The notes under the pieces: model-generated
Told to the model about the DNA's origin: nothing
What the model saw: the letters and a program-made list of their open reading frames with translations, nothing else
Database searches by the model: none
NCBI GenBank assembly: GCA_009693245.1
Contig: SHXO01000006.1
Span: forward strand, 1-60,730
Direction: 5' to 3'
Length of the DNA: 60,730 bases
Source: Betaproteobacteria bacterium
GTDB lineage: Bacteria; Pseudomonadota; Gammaproteobacteria; Burkholderiales; SHXO01
In this document: in pieces, positions 26,262-35,833 of the stretch
Layout of the letters: every line of letters starts with the position of its first letter
Position numbering within the stretch: the stretch's first letter is position 1
Position numbers and translations under genes: made by a program

Positions 26262-27947
26262 ATGCACGATCTAGTGATTGAAAACGCGAAAGTCATCGAT
26301 GGCCTAGGCAATCCCGCGCGCGAAGGGGGGGTGGCGATCCAAGGCGGGCGCATTTCCGCCGTGGGCAAGGATCTCGGGCCAGCCCGCAAGCGCGTCGACG
26401 CGGGCGGGCTTGTGGTGGCGCCCGGCATCGTCGATCTGCACACGCACTTCGATGCGCAACTCACTTGGGATAGTTTTGCTACTCCCTCGCCCAGCAACGG
26501 CGTCACCACGGTCGTCATCGGCAATTGCGGGTTCACCATCGCGCCGTGCAAGCCGGAGCACCGCGACATGACCATGCGCAATCTCGAGCACGTGGAAGGC
26601 ATGCCCATCGAGGCCTTGCGCGCTGGCGTCGATTGGGGTTTCGAGAGCTACCCCGAATATCTCGATTTGCTACAACGCAAGGGCATGGTGCCCAACGTGG
26701 CCTCCTTCTGCGGGCACTCCTCGGTGCGCGTGAACGTCATGGGCGAGGACGCCATGAAGCGCAAGGCCACGAAAGATGAAATCAGCCAGATGAAAAAAAT
26801 CGTCCGCGAAGCCGTGGAGGCTGGCGCCATCGGATTTTCCACGTCCACATTGGAGCAGCATAACGGCGAGGGTGGCATCCCGATGGCGTCGCGTTTCGCT
26901 GGCGCTGACGAGATCGAGGAACTCACCGGCGTGCTGGGCGAAGCGCGCAAGGGTGTATTCATGCTCACCAAGGGTATGACCACGACGGTGCCGTGGCTGG
27001 AAAGCCTGGCAGAACGCAATGGCCGCCCGGTTATGATCGCCGCCATGCTCTCCGATCCCAACGACCCCGAGCGCGTCACGCGCGAATTCGGTGAAATCGC
27101 CGCGGCTCGTGGCCGCGGCCGCGAACTGTGGGGCCAGGTGGGCTGCTATCCGCTGGGAATGGAATTCACCATGACCTTGCCGTATCCGTTCCACGCCATG
27201 ATGTCTTGGCGCCCAGCCATGGAATCCATCGGCACCGAGCGTTATTGGGAATTGTTCTCCGACCGGTCCTTTCGCGAAACCGTGAAGGCCGAAGCCCTCA
27301 CCAAGGGCGTGCCCGTGCGGCTTTCCTATCACTCCTTCGAGCAGATGCGGGTGCAAGAAGTCCTCAATCCGAAGTTCAAGCCGCTAGTCGGACGCATCGT
27401 GGCGGATATGGCGCGCGAAGCCGGCAAGGATCCCTTCGATTGGGTATTCGATCACGCCCTGGAGGGTGGCAAGCAGACCATGTTCGATTGCAAGCTGTTC
27501 AACTTTGACGAAGAGCGAGTGCGCGAATTGTTGGTCAACCCGTACTCCGCCCTTGGCCTCGGCGACGCCGGTGCGCATCTGGCCTTCCTATGCGACGCCG
27601 GCTTTGGCTTGCATCTGTTAGGTCATTGGGTCCGCGAGCGCGGTGATCTGACCCTGGAGAGGGCCGTGCAGATGGTGACGAGCCGCCTCGCGGATGCCTA
27701 TCGCATCCCCGGCCGTGGCCGTCTGGCTCCCGGTGCCCACGCGGACGTCATCATGTTCGACCCAAAAACCGTCGGCCGGGGCGAGAAGCGCCGCGTCCAG
27801 GACCTGCCCGCGGGTGCCAGCCGCGTCGATATTCCGCCGGCAGGATTGAAAGGCGTCTGGATCAATGGCCAGCGGGTGGTAAATGAGAGCGGCCCGCTGG
27901 CGGATTGCGGTACGCCTGGGACGTTGATTCGAGATTTTTCGGCGTGA
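26262..27947 (+). CDS. D-aminoacylase-type amidohydrolase (N-acyl-D-amino-acid deacylase family), copy 1
   Basis: The 561-residue protein is a metal-dependent amidohydrolase. It shows the N-terminal beta-sandwich start (DLVIENAKVIDGLGNP), the metal-binding VDLHTHFDAQLTWD, the IGNCGF Cys motif found in D-aminoacylases, CGHSSVR, and the late GLGDAGAHLAF with the catalytic Asp. The family hydrolyses N-acyl-D-amino acids or other cyclic/linear amides in the cytosol; true substrates of this long branch are not established. A strong promoter and ribosome site precede it and it is monocistronic. A paralog of equal length (558 aa) lies at 58679-60355, with matching motifs throughout. Confidence 0.87.
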   Translation: MHDLVIENAKVIDGLGNPAREGGVAIQGGRISAVGKDLGPARKRVDAGGLVVAPGIVDLHTHFDAQLTWDSFATPSPSNGVTTVVIGNCGFTIAPCKPEHRDMTMRNLEHVEGMPIEALRAGVDWGFESYPEYLDLLQRKGMVPNVASFCGHSSVRVNVMGEDAMKRKATKDEISQMKKIVREAVEAGAIGFSTSTLEQHNGEGGIPMASRFAGADEIEELTGVLGEARKGVFMLTKGMTTTVPWLESLAERNGRPVMIAAMLSDPNDPERVTREFGEIAAARGRGRELWGQVGCYPLGMEFTMTLPYPFHAMMSWRPAMESIGTERYWELFSDRSFRETVKAEALTKGVPVRLSYHSFEQMRVQEVLNPKFKPLVGRIVADMAREAGKDPFDWVFDHALEGGKQTMFDCKLFNFDEERVRELLVNPYSALGLGDAGAHLAFLCDAGFGLHLLGHWVRERGDLTLERAVQMVTSRLADAYRIPGRGRLAPGAHADVIMFDPKTVGRGEKRRVQDLPAGASRVDIPPAGLKGVWINGQRVVNESGPLADCGTPGTLIRDFSA

Positions 27948-27957
27948 GGCAGGCGGC

Positions 27958-27978
27958 GTGCCGGTAGTTGGCCGGCAT
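27958..27978. terminator. Hairpin between convergent genes, possible terminator
   Basis: GTGCCGG (27958-27964) and CCGGCAT (27972-27978) form a 7-bp stem (one G-T pair) with a 7-base loop. It lies just after the amidohydrolase stop and before the converging enoyl-CoA hydratase end. A weak T-rich stretch follows on the plus strand after a gap. Confidence 0.35.
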
Positions 27979-28001
27979 GGCGCTACTTTGTTTTCGCTCG
28001 T

Positions 28002-28799
28002 CTACCGTCCCTTGAACACTGCCTTGCGCTTCTCGTTGAAGGCGGTTATGCCTTCCACCCGGTCTTCCGTGTCCACCAAATGATTGTAGGCTTCGACCTC
28101 GAAGCGGTAGGCCGTGCGCAGTTCCATCTGCATGCCATAGCGCACGGATTTCTTGATCTGGCGCACGGAAAGCGGCGCGTTATGGGCGATGGTTCGAGCG
28201 GTATCGAGCGCCAAGTTGAGCGCTTGCCCCGGTTCGCAGATCTGGTTCACCAGTCCCCATTCATATGCTTGCTCGGTGGTGAAGGGTTTGCCGGTTAGGA
28301 GGATTTCCTTCGCGCGCCGCTCGCCCAGCGCGCGCGGCAGATTCTGCGTTCCTCCAGCGCCCGGCATGATGCCCAAAGTCACTTCGGTGAGGGCCATGCG
28401 CGCGCCTTTCACGGCGTAAATGAAATCGCAGCACAGGGCGGTCTCCAATCCGCCCGCGTAGGCATGGCCGTTCACCGCGGCGATCACGGGCAAGGGCAGA
28501 TCCACCAATGCCCAGTACGCGCGCTCTAACACCTCGTGCTGCAAACGCCAGTTCTGGCTGCTCATGCCCTTGCGTTCCTTCAAGTCCGCGCCGGAGCAAA
28601 AAGCGCGATCGCCCGATCCCGTGAGCACCACACAGCGCATCCCCCGCGCATCTTCCGTGAGCCTCGTCCACAAGTCCGTCAAGTCGCGGCCCATCTGGGT
28701 ATTGAGCGCGTTCAACACATCTGGCCGGCTCAGGGCCACCACTAGCAGGTGCGGTTCAGGCGAGGTGGTTTCAAGGGTTTCGTAAGCGGGTAGATCCAA
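28002..28799 (-). CDS. Enoyl-CoA hydratase/isomerase family protein
   Basis: The 265-residue crotonase-fold protein shows LVVALSRPDVLNALN, RAFCSGADLKERKGMS (first oxyanion strand), PVIAAVNGHAYAGGLETALCCDF (second), and EVTLGIMPGAGGTQNLPRAL with the catalytic Glu position. It ends with GITAFNEKRKAVFKG, typical of the family. TTG 28799 is chosen as start: AGAGGAG lies a few bases upstream and the protein then begins with the normal MDLPAYETL-like stretch, whereas the frame continues open to 29024 inside the next gene. It could hydrate an enoyl-CoA made by the acyl-CoA dehydrogenase at 20570, the BadK step, but it is on the other strand and 4 kb away. Confidence 0.85.
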   Translation of the reverse strand: MDLPAYETLETTSPEPHLLVVALSRPDVLNALNTQMGRDLTDLWTRLTEDARGMRCVVLTGSGDRAFCSGADLKERKGMSSQNWRLQHEVLERAYWALVDLPLPVIAAVNGHAYAGGLETALCCDFIYAVKGARMALTEVTLGIMPGAGGTQNLPRALGERRAKEILLTGKPFTTEQAYEWGLVNQICEPGQALNLALDTARTIAHNAPLSVRQIKKSVRYGMQMELRTAYRFEVEAYNHLVDTEDRVEGITAFNEKRKAVFKGR

Positions 28800-28821
28800 G
28801 GGCTGACTCCTCTCGCGCCGT

Positions 28822-30087
28822 TCAAGTTTTCTCGAAATCGATACGCTCATCCACGGGCAAGCCTTGAAGATAGCGCCGCAAGCAATCGAGCGCCATCTCC
28901 ACCGCACCCAAGCGCACCCATTCACGCCCGCCGAGCATGCGGCTATGCCTCGAGACCGTTTCCTGCTCCGTGGCGATGGCGATAAAAATATTGCCACCGA
29001 ATTCGATGCGGTCGGCGCCTTCATCCAAATGGATCAATACTGCCAGGGCATGGGTGGCGCCGGAATGCTGCCGGGTCGCGCGTGCCGTGGCTTGTGCGAA
29101 TTCCAGTGTGAAGCCGGCATGCTTCGCATCCAAACCCGCCATGGCGCACAACTGGGCAAGATCTCTCGTTACGATCCCACGGCGAAATAATTTTTCCGCC
29201 CCCGCCATATGCGAGATGCGAGCGGCCATGGTGCCGCCGGTAAAAGTTTCCACCGTAGCGAGCGTCGCCTGGTGCCGGGTCAATTCTTCCAGTAAGACGG
29301 TTTCCAGTTTTTGCTCGTCTTCGCCCAGAATGAAATTGCCCAAGCGCTGGCGTACAGCCTGTACGGCCGGCGCCAGCTTGCGGCGGATGTCTTCGATGTC
29401 CGTCCCGCGCACTGTGAGCTTGGTTTCAAGCTGCGGATAGTGGGCGCGAAAGCCGAGCTTGAGACCCCCGTCCGGAACCAGCGCTTCCACACCTGCCAGC
29501 AAGGTATCCGCGTGGGATTCACCGATACCGTAGGAGTGAAAACGTTTGAGGTAAATGGCTGTCTGTCTGCCACTCCTAGCCAGTAAACGCGGGATGATTT
29601 GTTCGTCGAGCATGCGGTGCAGTTCGCGTGGCACGCCAGGTGTAAAGAAAAATCTCGCTTTGCCAATATCCACCGCGAAACCGCATGCCGTGCCGATGGG
29701 GTTATCGAGGAACTCCGCCCGCGCTGGTAGCATCGCTTGTTTGCGGTTGCTAGGTGGCATGACGCGGCTGCGGCGCCGGAAAAAATCTTCCATGCGCGTG
29801 TACCACTCCTCGTGGAACACCAGTTCCACGCCCGCGGCGCGGGCGGCGATTTCCTGGGACAAATCGTCCACGGTTGGGCCCAGGCCGCCGTTCACGATCA
29901 CGGCGTCCGCACGGGCCCCGGCCAAGCGAAAGGCTTCCAGCAGCGTCGCGCGATCATCCCCGACCGTGGTTCCCCACAAGACCGAAAGGCCCGCGTCGCC
30001 CAGCTTCTGGCTCATGTAACTGAAATTGGTGTTCACGGTGGCACCGGTCAGCACCTCGTCGCCGGTACAGAGGATTTCTATTCTCAT
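28822..30087 (-). CDS. CinA-like protein (MoCF-binding domain plus degenerate NMN deamidase domain)
   Basis: The 421-residue protein begins with the COG1058 domain: IEILCTGDEVLTGATVNTNF, VNGGLGPTVDDLSQEIAA, and NPIGTACGFAVDIGKARFFF with TPGVPRELHRML. The C-terminal part is the CinA/PncC domain, but its active-site block reads TVETFTGGTMAARISHMAG where PncC enzymes have an ESCTGG motif carrying the catalytic Ser, and the following VxYS segment reads IVTRD. The C-terminal NMN-deamidase activity is therefore probably lost, while the ADP-ribose pyrophosphatase-type N-terminal half looks intact. It lies 22 bp upstream of the enoyl-CoA hydratase gene on the same strand. Confidence 0.82.
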   Translation of the reverse strand: MRIEILCTGDEVLTGATVNTNFSYMSQKLGDAGLSVLWGTTVGDDRATLLEAFRLAGARADAVIVNGGLGPTVDDLSQEIAARAAGVELVFHEEWYTRMEDFFRRRSRVMPPSNRKQAMLPARAEFLDNPIGTACGFAVDIGKARFFFTPGVPRELHRMLDEQIIPRLLARSGRQTAIYLKRFHSYGIGESHADTLLAGVEALVPDGGLKLGFRAHYPQLETKLTVRGTDIEDIRRKLAPAVQAVRQRLGNFILGEDEQKLETVLLEELTRHQATLATVETFTGGTMAARISHMAGAEKLFRRGIVTRDLAQLCAMAGLDAKHAGFTLEFAQATARATRQHSGATHALAVLIHLDEGADRIEFGGNIFIAIATEQETVSRHSRMLGGREWVRLGAVEMALDCLRRYLQGLPVDERIDFEKT

Positions 30088-30298
30088 AATGTGAGGCTAG
30101 CAGATGCGCGGGTCGTCATGCCTGGTGCGGTTCACCCCCAAGCGCGCCGTGCCCTCGGTGGTCTTCGAAGCCTCAATCTAACGCAAAAGGTGGCGTTCAT
30201 TGCAGACGCGGGGCGGGTACCCTTTTCGCTCCAATCATTGAATGCCAGCCGAGATCTAACGGGTATGGACCGGAATGGCCATGGGAAAGGAGCGGGCA

Positions 30299-31002
30299 AT
30301 GAAGGCAATGGGCTTCAGAGGGAGTCTCTTGAGCGCGGTGATCGGCTGTGCCTTGGCGGTGCCAGCCGTCGCGGGACAACTGTACCGGTGTGGAAATGCC
30401 TATCAGGATCATCCCTGCGAGGGCGATCAAACGGGTAAGCAGCTAAAAGGCGTGGGTGAGGTTAAGAGGCAGGCTGCCACGCCCGGCGGCGCCGAGAGAA
30501 CCAACCCGGAGTGCGCGAGGCGGGGCGAGAACTCGCAAAGAATTGTGTGGGCCCGCGAAGGTGGGGTGACGGAACGGACGCCATATCGGGCGAATCGAAC
30601 TCGAACCGAAGAAAATTGATCGCCGATGTGTACCGTGTGCGAGGGAGTGCGCCAGAGGTGCGCGCGCGAATCGAGGCCGAGTGCAAGACGGAACTGGAGG
30701 AGAAGGCAAAGCTTATCGCCTTGCACGAGGCGATGTTGAAGGCCGGCGTGGTGCCTGCGGCACAAGCGGCACCCGCGAATACGAGCGAGGCGCGGCCAGC
30801 GCAACAAAGCGCGTCATCTCAAAACGCCTGGCAAAGTGCGCAGCAGTCCCGAGAAAAGAAAGAAATGTGCGACCGCCTGAGTAGAAACTTGCAGTCGAAC
30901 CGCAACCGGCAGCGCCAGGGAGGGGGTGCCGAAGCCATGGACAAATTGAACCAAGAGCGCAGAGACTTGGAGCGGAGCTTCAGCGATTTCGAATGTGGGT
31001 GA
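30299..31002 (+). pseudogene. Secreted DUF4124-like protein, one frameshift
   Basis: ATG 30299 (AAAGGA at 30286-30291) starts a signal peptide (LLSAVIGCALAVPAVAGQ) followed by LYRCGNAYQDHPCEGDQTGK, the short Cys-containing module of DUF4124 proteins. Near 30555-30563 the reading changes from frame 2 to frame 1; one more G in the GGTGGGG run would join them (DAISGESNSNRRKLIADVY onward). The second part is rich in charged helices (ARIEAECKTELEEKAK) and ends in a coiled-coil-like KLNQERRDLERSFSDFECG. The family is periplasmic with no defined role. As read, the product would be truncated after about 106 residues. Confidence 0.6.
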
Positions 31003-31017
31003 GCGGCGCGCGATGAA

Positions 31018-32170
31018 TTAGGTATTCAACTTGAAGTGGTCGAAGGACGTGGCATCTTTCGCCGCGACCATCTTGGCCGCATCGCCCAGTTTGCCCATCC
31101 CGCCTTGCTCGGAGTTGTTCATGATACAGGACAGGTTTGGTCGCGGAATCGGAGTTGCGCAAGGCCTCTTCCTTCGTGATCTTGCCCTGGTTGTAGAGCT
31201 TGAAAAGGGACTGTTCGAAGGTTACCGAGCCCGGCGACAGGCTCTTTTGCATGGCTTCCTTGATTTCATCGAACTCGCCCTTGACGATCAATTCCGCGAT
31301 GTGAACGCTGTTGATCATGACCTCCACCGCAGCCGCTAGGGATCCATCGAAGGTTTTCACGAGCCGCTGTGAAATGACGGCCTTCAGGCTCACGGACAAG
31401 TCGGAAAGAAGGGCCGAGCGCGCATCGTGGGGGAAGAAATTCACGACCCGGTTCAAGGCGTGATAGCTGTTGTTGGCGTGCAAGGTCGTCAAGCAAAGGT
31501 GTCCGGTCTGGGCGTAGAGCGGCGCCTGTTGAAGGGTTTCCTTATCCCGCACTTCGCCAATCATTAGAATGTCGGGTGCCTCGCGCATGGCGCTGACCAA
31601 GGCACTGTTGTAGGACTTGGTGTCCATGCCCACTTCGCGTTGATTGATGACGCACTTGCCATGCTTGAAGACGAATTCGACGGGGTCTTCAATGGTGAGG
31701 ATGTGGCCGCCCTTGGTGGCGTTGCGGTGCTAGATCATGGCGGCCAGGGTCGTTGACTTGCCAGAGCCAGTGGCCCCCACGAGTAGGACCAGGCCGCGCT
31801 TCTCCACGATGAGCTCCTTCAATATCGCGGGAAGTTTCAAGGCGTCGAGACCTGCCGTCTGCGAGCGCAAATAGCGGATGACCAGCGCGACGTCTCCGCG
31901 CTGGCGGAAGATGTTGACCCGGAAGCGCCCGATGTCCGGTACTTGCAGCGAGAGGTTCATTTCCCACTTTTCCTCGAACTCGCGCTGCTCTTTCTCGGAC
32001 ATGAGTTCCTTGGCGATGCGCTGTGTCTTTTCCGCATCCAGCACATCGGAGTTGACCGGCATGATGACGCCAAGAATCTTGATGCAGATGGGGGTTCCGG
32101 ACGAGATGAAGAGGTCCGAGGCCTGCTTCTCGGCCATCAACTTGAGAACGGGCGTGAGGAGTTTTGACAT
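31018..32170 (-). pseudogene. pilU: Twitching-motility ATPase PilU, in-frame stop and C-terminal frameshift
   Basis: From ATG 32170 the frame encodes the PilT/PilU N-terminal domain (LLTPVLKLMAEKQASDLFIS, GRFRVNIFRQRGDVALVIRY) and Walker A GATGSGKSTT. A TAG at 31730-31732 follows AAMI, where the family has Asp or Tyr; the same frame then continues through HILTIEDPVEF, the AMREAPDILMIGEVRD Walker B/Asp box, and TGHLCLTTLHANN. Near 31136-31138 an extra T shifts the reading; corrected, the end is KMVAAKDATSFDHFKLNT and TAA 31018-31020. The SDLFIS / RGDVALVIRYLRS pattern points to PilU, not PilT. PilU is an accessory retraction ATPase of type IV pili; as read only a 146-residue fragment is made. 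No other pil gene is in the window. Confidence 0.8.
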
Positions 32171-32230
32171 GGAGTCTCGTTAGGGGGCGCGCAGTACGAA
32201 TGCCCCCTAAGCAAGATCCCTGCACGAGCT

Positions 32231-33052
32231 TCAGACGCCCCGCAGAAGTTCGTTGATGCTGGTCTTGGCGCGGGTTTTCGCGTCCACGCGCTTCACTATG
32301 ACAGCGCAATATAAGCTGTACTTGCCGTCGGCGGAAGGCAGGTTGCCGGACACCACGACGGAGCCCGAGGGGATGCGCCCATGGAGTACTTCGCCGGTTT
32401 CCCGGTTGTAGATCCTGGTGCTGGCGCCGATATAAACGCCCATGGAGATGACCGAGCCTTCCTCGACGATGACGCCCTCGACGATCTCGGAGCGCGCGCC
32501 GATGAAGCAGTTGTCCTCTATGATGGTGGGATTGGCCTGCACGGGTTCGAGCACGCCGCCAATGCCCACGCCGCCGGAAAGGTGCACATTTTTGCCGATC
32601 TGCGCGCATGAACCCACGGTGGCCCAGGTATCCACCATGGTGCCCTCGTCCACGTAGGCGCCAATGTTGACGAAGGAGGGCATGAGCACCACGTTCTTGG
32701 CGATGAATGACCCGGCGCGCACGACGGCGGAGGGCACCACGCGGAAACCGCCCGCCCTGAAATCCTTTTCCCCGTAGCTGGCGAACTTCGCGGGAACCTT
32801 GTCGAAATAGTTGGTATAGCCGTCGCGAATGACGCCGTTATCCTGCAAACGGAAGGAGAGCAACACGGCTTTCTTGACCCATTGGTGGGTGACCCAACTC
32901 CCGGTGGTCTTGTCGGCGACGCGGAGCGTACCGGCATCGAGCTGCGCCAGCGCGCTGTTGACTGCCTCCCGGATCTTGGGATCGGCGTTGCCCGGCGAAA
33001 TGTTCTGCCGGTTCTCGAAGGCATCGTCTATGGTTCGTTGTAAATCGTTCAT
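32231..33052 (-). CDS. dapD: 2,3,4,5-tetrahydropyridine-2,6-dicarboxylate N-succinyltransferase
   Basis: The 273-residue protein is DapD, the left-handed beta-helix acyltransferase that succinylates tetrahydrodipicolinate in lysine and peptidoglycan precursor synthesis. Seen are [16 protein letters not shown], the hexapeptide-repeat segment [58 protein letters not shown], and the [20 protein letters not shown] tail. Length equals other proteobacterial DapD. ATG 33052 overlaps the dapC stop by four bases; the longer upstream frame is ignored. Confidence 0.95.
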   Translation of the reverse strand: MNDLQRTIDDAFENRQNISPGNADPKIREAVNSALAQLDAGTLRVADKTTGSWVTHQWVKKAVLLSFRLQDNGVIRDGYTNYFDKVPAKFASYGEKDFRAGGFRVVPSAVVRAGSFIAKNVVLMPSFVNIGAYVDEGTMVDTWATVGSCAQIGKNVHLSGGVGIGGVLEPVQANPTIIEDNCFIGARSEIVEGVIVEEGSVISMGVYIGASTRIYNRETGEVLHGRIPSGSVVVSGNLPSADGKYSLYCAVIVKRVDAKTRAKTSINELLRGV

Positions 33053-34248
33053 CCGTGGATCTCCCGAAAAAAAAGTTTGAGCCGCCGCACGGCGTCCATG
33101 CATTCCCCGTACTCCGCCACCAATGCGATGCGCACGAAATTCTTCCCGGGATTCACGCCACGGGCCTCGCGCGCCAGGTAGCTGCCAGGTAGCACGATGA
33201 CGTTGTAGCGCGCGTAGAGTTGCTGGGCAAAAGTCTGGTCGTCCATGGGCGTGCGCATCCATAAATAGAAAGCGGCATCGGGCATGTTGGTCTCGGTGAC
33301 CTCGCGCAATTCCTCGATGGCCGCGTTGAATTTAGCCGTGTACTGGCGCCGGTTCTCGACCACGTGAGCTTCGTCATTCCAGGCCACCTCGCTGGCTACC
33401 TGGATGGCGGGGTTCATGGCGCATCCGTGATAGGTACGATAGAGCAGAAAGCGCTCTAGCACCTCGGCATTGCCCGCCACGAAACCCGAGCGCATACCAG
33501 GCACATTGGAGCGCTTGGACAAGCTGCCGAAGGCCACCAAGCGCTCATAGTTCTTGAGCCCCAATTGCTGCGCCGCCTGAAGGCTCCCCAAGGGCGGATG
33601 GGCCTCGTCGAAATAAATTTCCGAGTAGCATTCGTCGGAGGCGATGACGAACCCGTGTTTCGCCGAGAGTTCGAACAGCGCGCGCCAATCCTCTAGATTC
33701 ATCACGGCGCCGGTGGGGTTCCCCGGCGAGCAAACGTAGATGAGCTGGGTGCGCCGCCATACTTCATCTGGAAGTTGCGCGAGATCTGGGTGAAATCCGT
33801 TCTCCGGACCCAGATTGAGGAATCTAGGTTGCGCGCCCGCCAGCAGCGCCGCGCCTTCGTAGATCTGGTAGAAAGGATTCGGGATCGCCACACTCGCTTG
33901 GGGCTGGGTGTGATCCACCACCGTTTGGGCAAAGGCGAACAGTGCCTCCCGGCTACCATTGACGGGCACCACTTGCGTGTCCGCGTCAAGGGCGTTCAAT
34001 TGGTACCGCCGCCGTAGCCAGCCCGCGATGCTTTGGCGTAATTCCGCGCTACCCGCCGTGGCCGGGTAGCGCGCCAACCCAGATAGATTGCTGGCGATCG
34101 CCTGCTGGATCAGGGCCGGGGTGGCGTGCTTGGGCTCGCCAATGGATAGGCTCACCTGCGGGTAATTCGCGTTAGGGGTCAGACCTTGGAACAAGGTCTT
34201 GAGCTTTTGGAACGGGTAGGGTTGGAGAAGCGCGAGGTTTGGATTCAT
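33049..34248 (-). CDS. dapC: Succinyldiaminopimelate aminotransferase
   Basis: The 399-residue class I/II aminotransferase has the motifs [18 protein letters not shown] at the start, [39 protein letters not shown], and the PLP site [17 protein letters not shown], whose Lys in SLSKRSN binds the cofactor. It converts N-succinyl-2-amino-6-ketopimelate to N-succinyl-LL-diaminopimelate with glutamate, the step after DapD. The ATGA overlap with dapD indicates coupled translation. The DapC name is favoured over ArgD-type enzymes because of this operon and its own subfamily look. Confidence 0.92.
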   Translation of the reverse strand: MNPNLALLQPYPFQKLKTLFQGLTPNANYPQVSLSIGEPKHATPALIQQAIASNLSGLARYPATAGSAELRQSIAGWLRRRYQLNALDADTQVVPVNGSREALFAFAQTVVDHTQPQASVAIPNPFYQIYEGAALLAGAQPRFLNLGPENGFHPDLAQLPDEVWRRTQLIYVCSPGNPTGAVMNLEDWRALFELSAKHGFVIASDECYSEIYFDEAHPPLGSLQAAQQLGLKNYERLVAFGSLSKRSNVPGMRSGFVAGNAEVLERFLLYRTYHGCAMNPAIQVASEVAWNDEAHVVENRRQYTAKFNAAIEELREVTETNMPDAAFYLWMRTPMDDQTFAQQLYARYNVIVLPGSYLAREARGVNPGKNFVRIALVAEYGECMDAVRRLKLFFREIHG

Positions 34249-34319
34249 GGGGTCGCGGCCACGCGATCATCCGAGGCGAATTGAGGCGGCGGATTATAAG
34301 ACGAGAGCAAAGGCGCACT

Positions 34320-35255
34320 GTGAAGGCGGACAAGACGAAGACGCATGCGATCGCCGGATTATTGACCGGCGCGGTGGTGTGGGGGCTCATTTGGTATCCC
34401 TTCCGGGTCCTTGAAGACCAGGGTTTGTTCGGAAGCGTGAGTACCGCCTACGTTTATGGGGTTGCTCTGGCCGTGGCGTTGCTCTTGTCTTGGCGCGAGT
34501 TGCCGCGCGCGCAAGGGTACGGGATGGTCCTGCTGTGGATTGGGCTAGTCGCGGGCTGGACCAACTTGGCTTACGTCATCGCCATCATCGAGGGCGAAGT
34601 CATGCGGGTGATGTTGCTGTTCTATCTCGCCCCGCTCTGGACGGTGTTGTTCGCGCGCTGGCTGTTGTACGAGAAGCCTGGGGGCATTGGCCTTCTGGTT
34701 ATACTGATATCGGCCACCGGTGCCGTGACCATGTTGTGGAATCCCACGCAAGGGTTGCCCATTCCCACCAATCGCGCGGAGTGGCTAGGGTTGAGCGCCG
34801 GCATGGCGTTCGCGCTGAGCAATGTTCTCATCCGCAAGGCTCACTGGGTAGGCATTGGCCTCAAATCCCTCGCGGTGTTCGCCGGGGTGACGGCGCTGGC
34901 GGTGCTTTGGAGCTTGTGGACGTCTCCCATGCGGCCAGCGCCCGCCCTGGGAATCGCATCCTTTGGCTTGGTTGTCGTACTCGCATTGGTCATACTGGCG
35001 ACTAACTGGGCAGTGCAATATGGAATCAGTAAGACTCCCGCCACCCAGGCCATCGTCATCTTACTGTTCGAGCTGGTGGTGGCCGCATTGGGTTCCTACT
35101 TCCTTGCCGGCGAAGCCATGACGCTCCAGGAATGGGCGGGCGGGGCTTTGATCGTCGCCGCCAGTTTGCTGTCGGGACGGCTTGGCGCTCAGGCCGTCCC
35201 CATGCCCCCAGTGCTGGAGCCGGACGCAAGTTCGCCCAGTTGCACGCGAGGCTGA
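34320..35255 (+). CDS. EamA-type (DMT superfamily) transporter
   Basis: The 311-residue protein has about ten hydrophobic segments in two halves, as usual for EamA transporters: [19 protein letters not shown] at the start, [20 protein letters not shown] and WLLYEKPGG at the end of the first repeat, then [16 protein letters not shown], and [20 protein letters not shown] with [14 protein letters not shown] in the second. Such proteins export metabolites or amino acids across the inner membrane. GTG 34320 is preferred; the longer frame from 34239 would overlap the start of dapC. Its last 67 bases overlap the 3' end of queF on the other strand. Confidence 0.82.
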   Translation: MKADKTKTHAIAGLLTGAVVWGLIWYPFRVLEDQGLFGSVSTAYVYGVALAVALLLSWRELPRAQGYGMVLLWIGLVAGWTNLAYVIAIIEGEVMRVMLLFYLAPLWTVLFARWLLYEKPGGIGLLVILISATGAVTMLWNPTQGLPIPTNRAEWLGLSAGMAFALSNVLIRKAHWVGIGLKSLAVFAGVTALAVLWSLWTSPMRPAPALGIASFGLVVVLALVILATNWAVQYGISKTPATQAIVILLFELVVAALGSYFLAGEAMTLQEWAGGALIVAASLLSGRLGAQAVPMPPVLEPDASSPSCTRG

Positions 35256-35614
35256 GGGTTCCAGCCGGCCTTACGCTGCTCGGCCACCACGGTCGTGAAA
35301 ATGCCGCCTCTCACCCAAAATTTCGCTGTGAGCCGTATGAATCTTGGCTTCGTCGCGCTCGCCAAATCCTCCAAGATGCGGTTGGTCACGGCTTCATGGA
35401 ACGCCCCCTCGTTGCGGAAGGACCAGATGTAGAGCTTCAGGCTTTTCAGCTCAACGCAAGTTTGGTCCGGTATGTAATCCAGAATCAAGGTGGCGAAATC
35501 CGGTTGCCAGGTCATGGGACACAGGCAAGTAAATTCGGGGATTTCCATGTGAATGTGGTAGTCCTTATCCGGCGACGGATTGGAAAAGGTACGCAACTCT
35601 TGGGCAGCGGGCAT
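35189..35614 (-). CDS. queF: NADPH-dependent 7-cyano-7-deazaguanine reductase (QueF, short type)
   Basis: The 141-residue protein is a unimodular QueF (YkvM-like), which reduces preQ0 to preQ1 in queuosine tRNA modification. It has [19 protein letters not shown] with the catalytic Cys and the downstream Asp, the QueF signature [20 protein letters not shown], and [10 protein letters not shown]. Common homologs read CPKTGQPDF; here Lys-Thr-Gly is Met-Thr-Trp, a mild deviation. ATG 35614 was chosen to start just before the family N-terminus. The tail after WNPQPRV is unusual and lies in the convergent overlap with the EamA gene. Confidence 0.88.
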   Translation of the reverse strand: MPAAQELRTFSNPSPDKDYHIHMEIPEFTCLCPMTWQPDFATLILDYIPDQTCVELKSLKLYIWSFRNEGAFHEAVTNRILEDLASATKPRFIRLTAKFWVRGGIFTTVVAEQRKAGWNPQPRVQLGELASGSSTGGMGTA

Positions 35615-35833
35615 GGGTAGAGGTCTTTCGCTAGAATACGGTCCGAAGAATACATGGCGATAGCATACGCGATCGAGTAATAGTGGCGGCAAGCAGTGGC
35701 GGCAAACCGAGCCTGGTGACCAGGAAAAGTCCAGGCGATTGATTTATCTTGCTTTCCGGCAATTAGAAGAACCAGGATCCTAAGCCGGCTTAGCCGGTAC
35801 GTGATTCTCCAAGAGCCCACAAGAGACCAGCAA

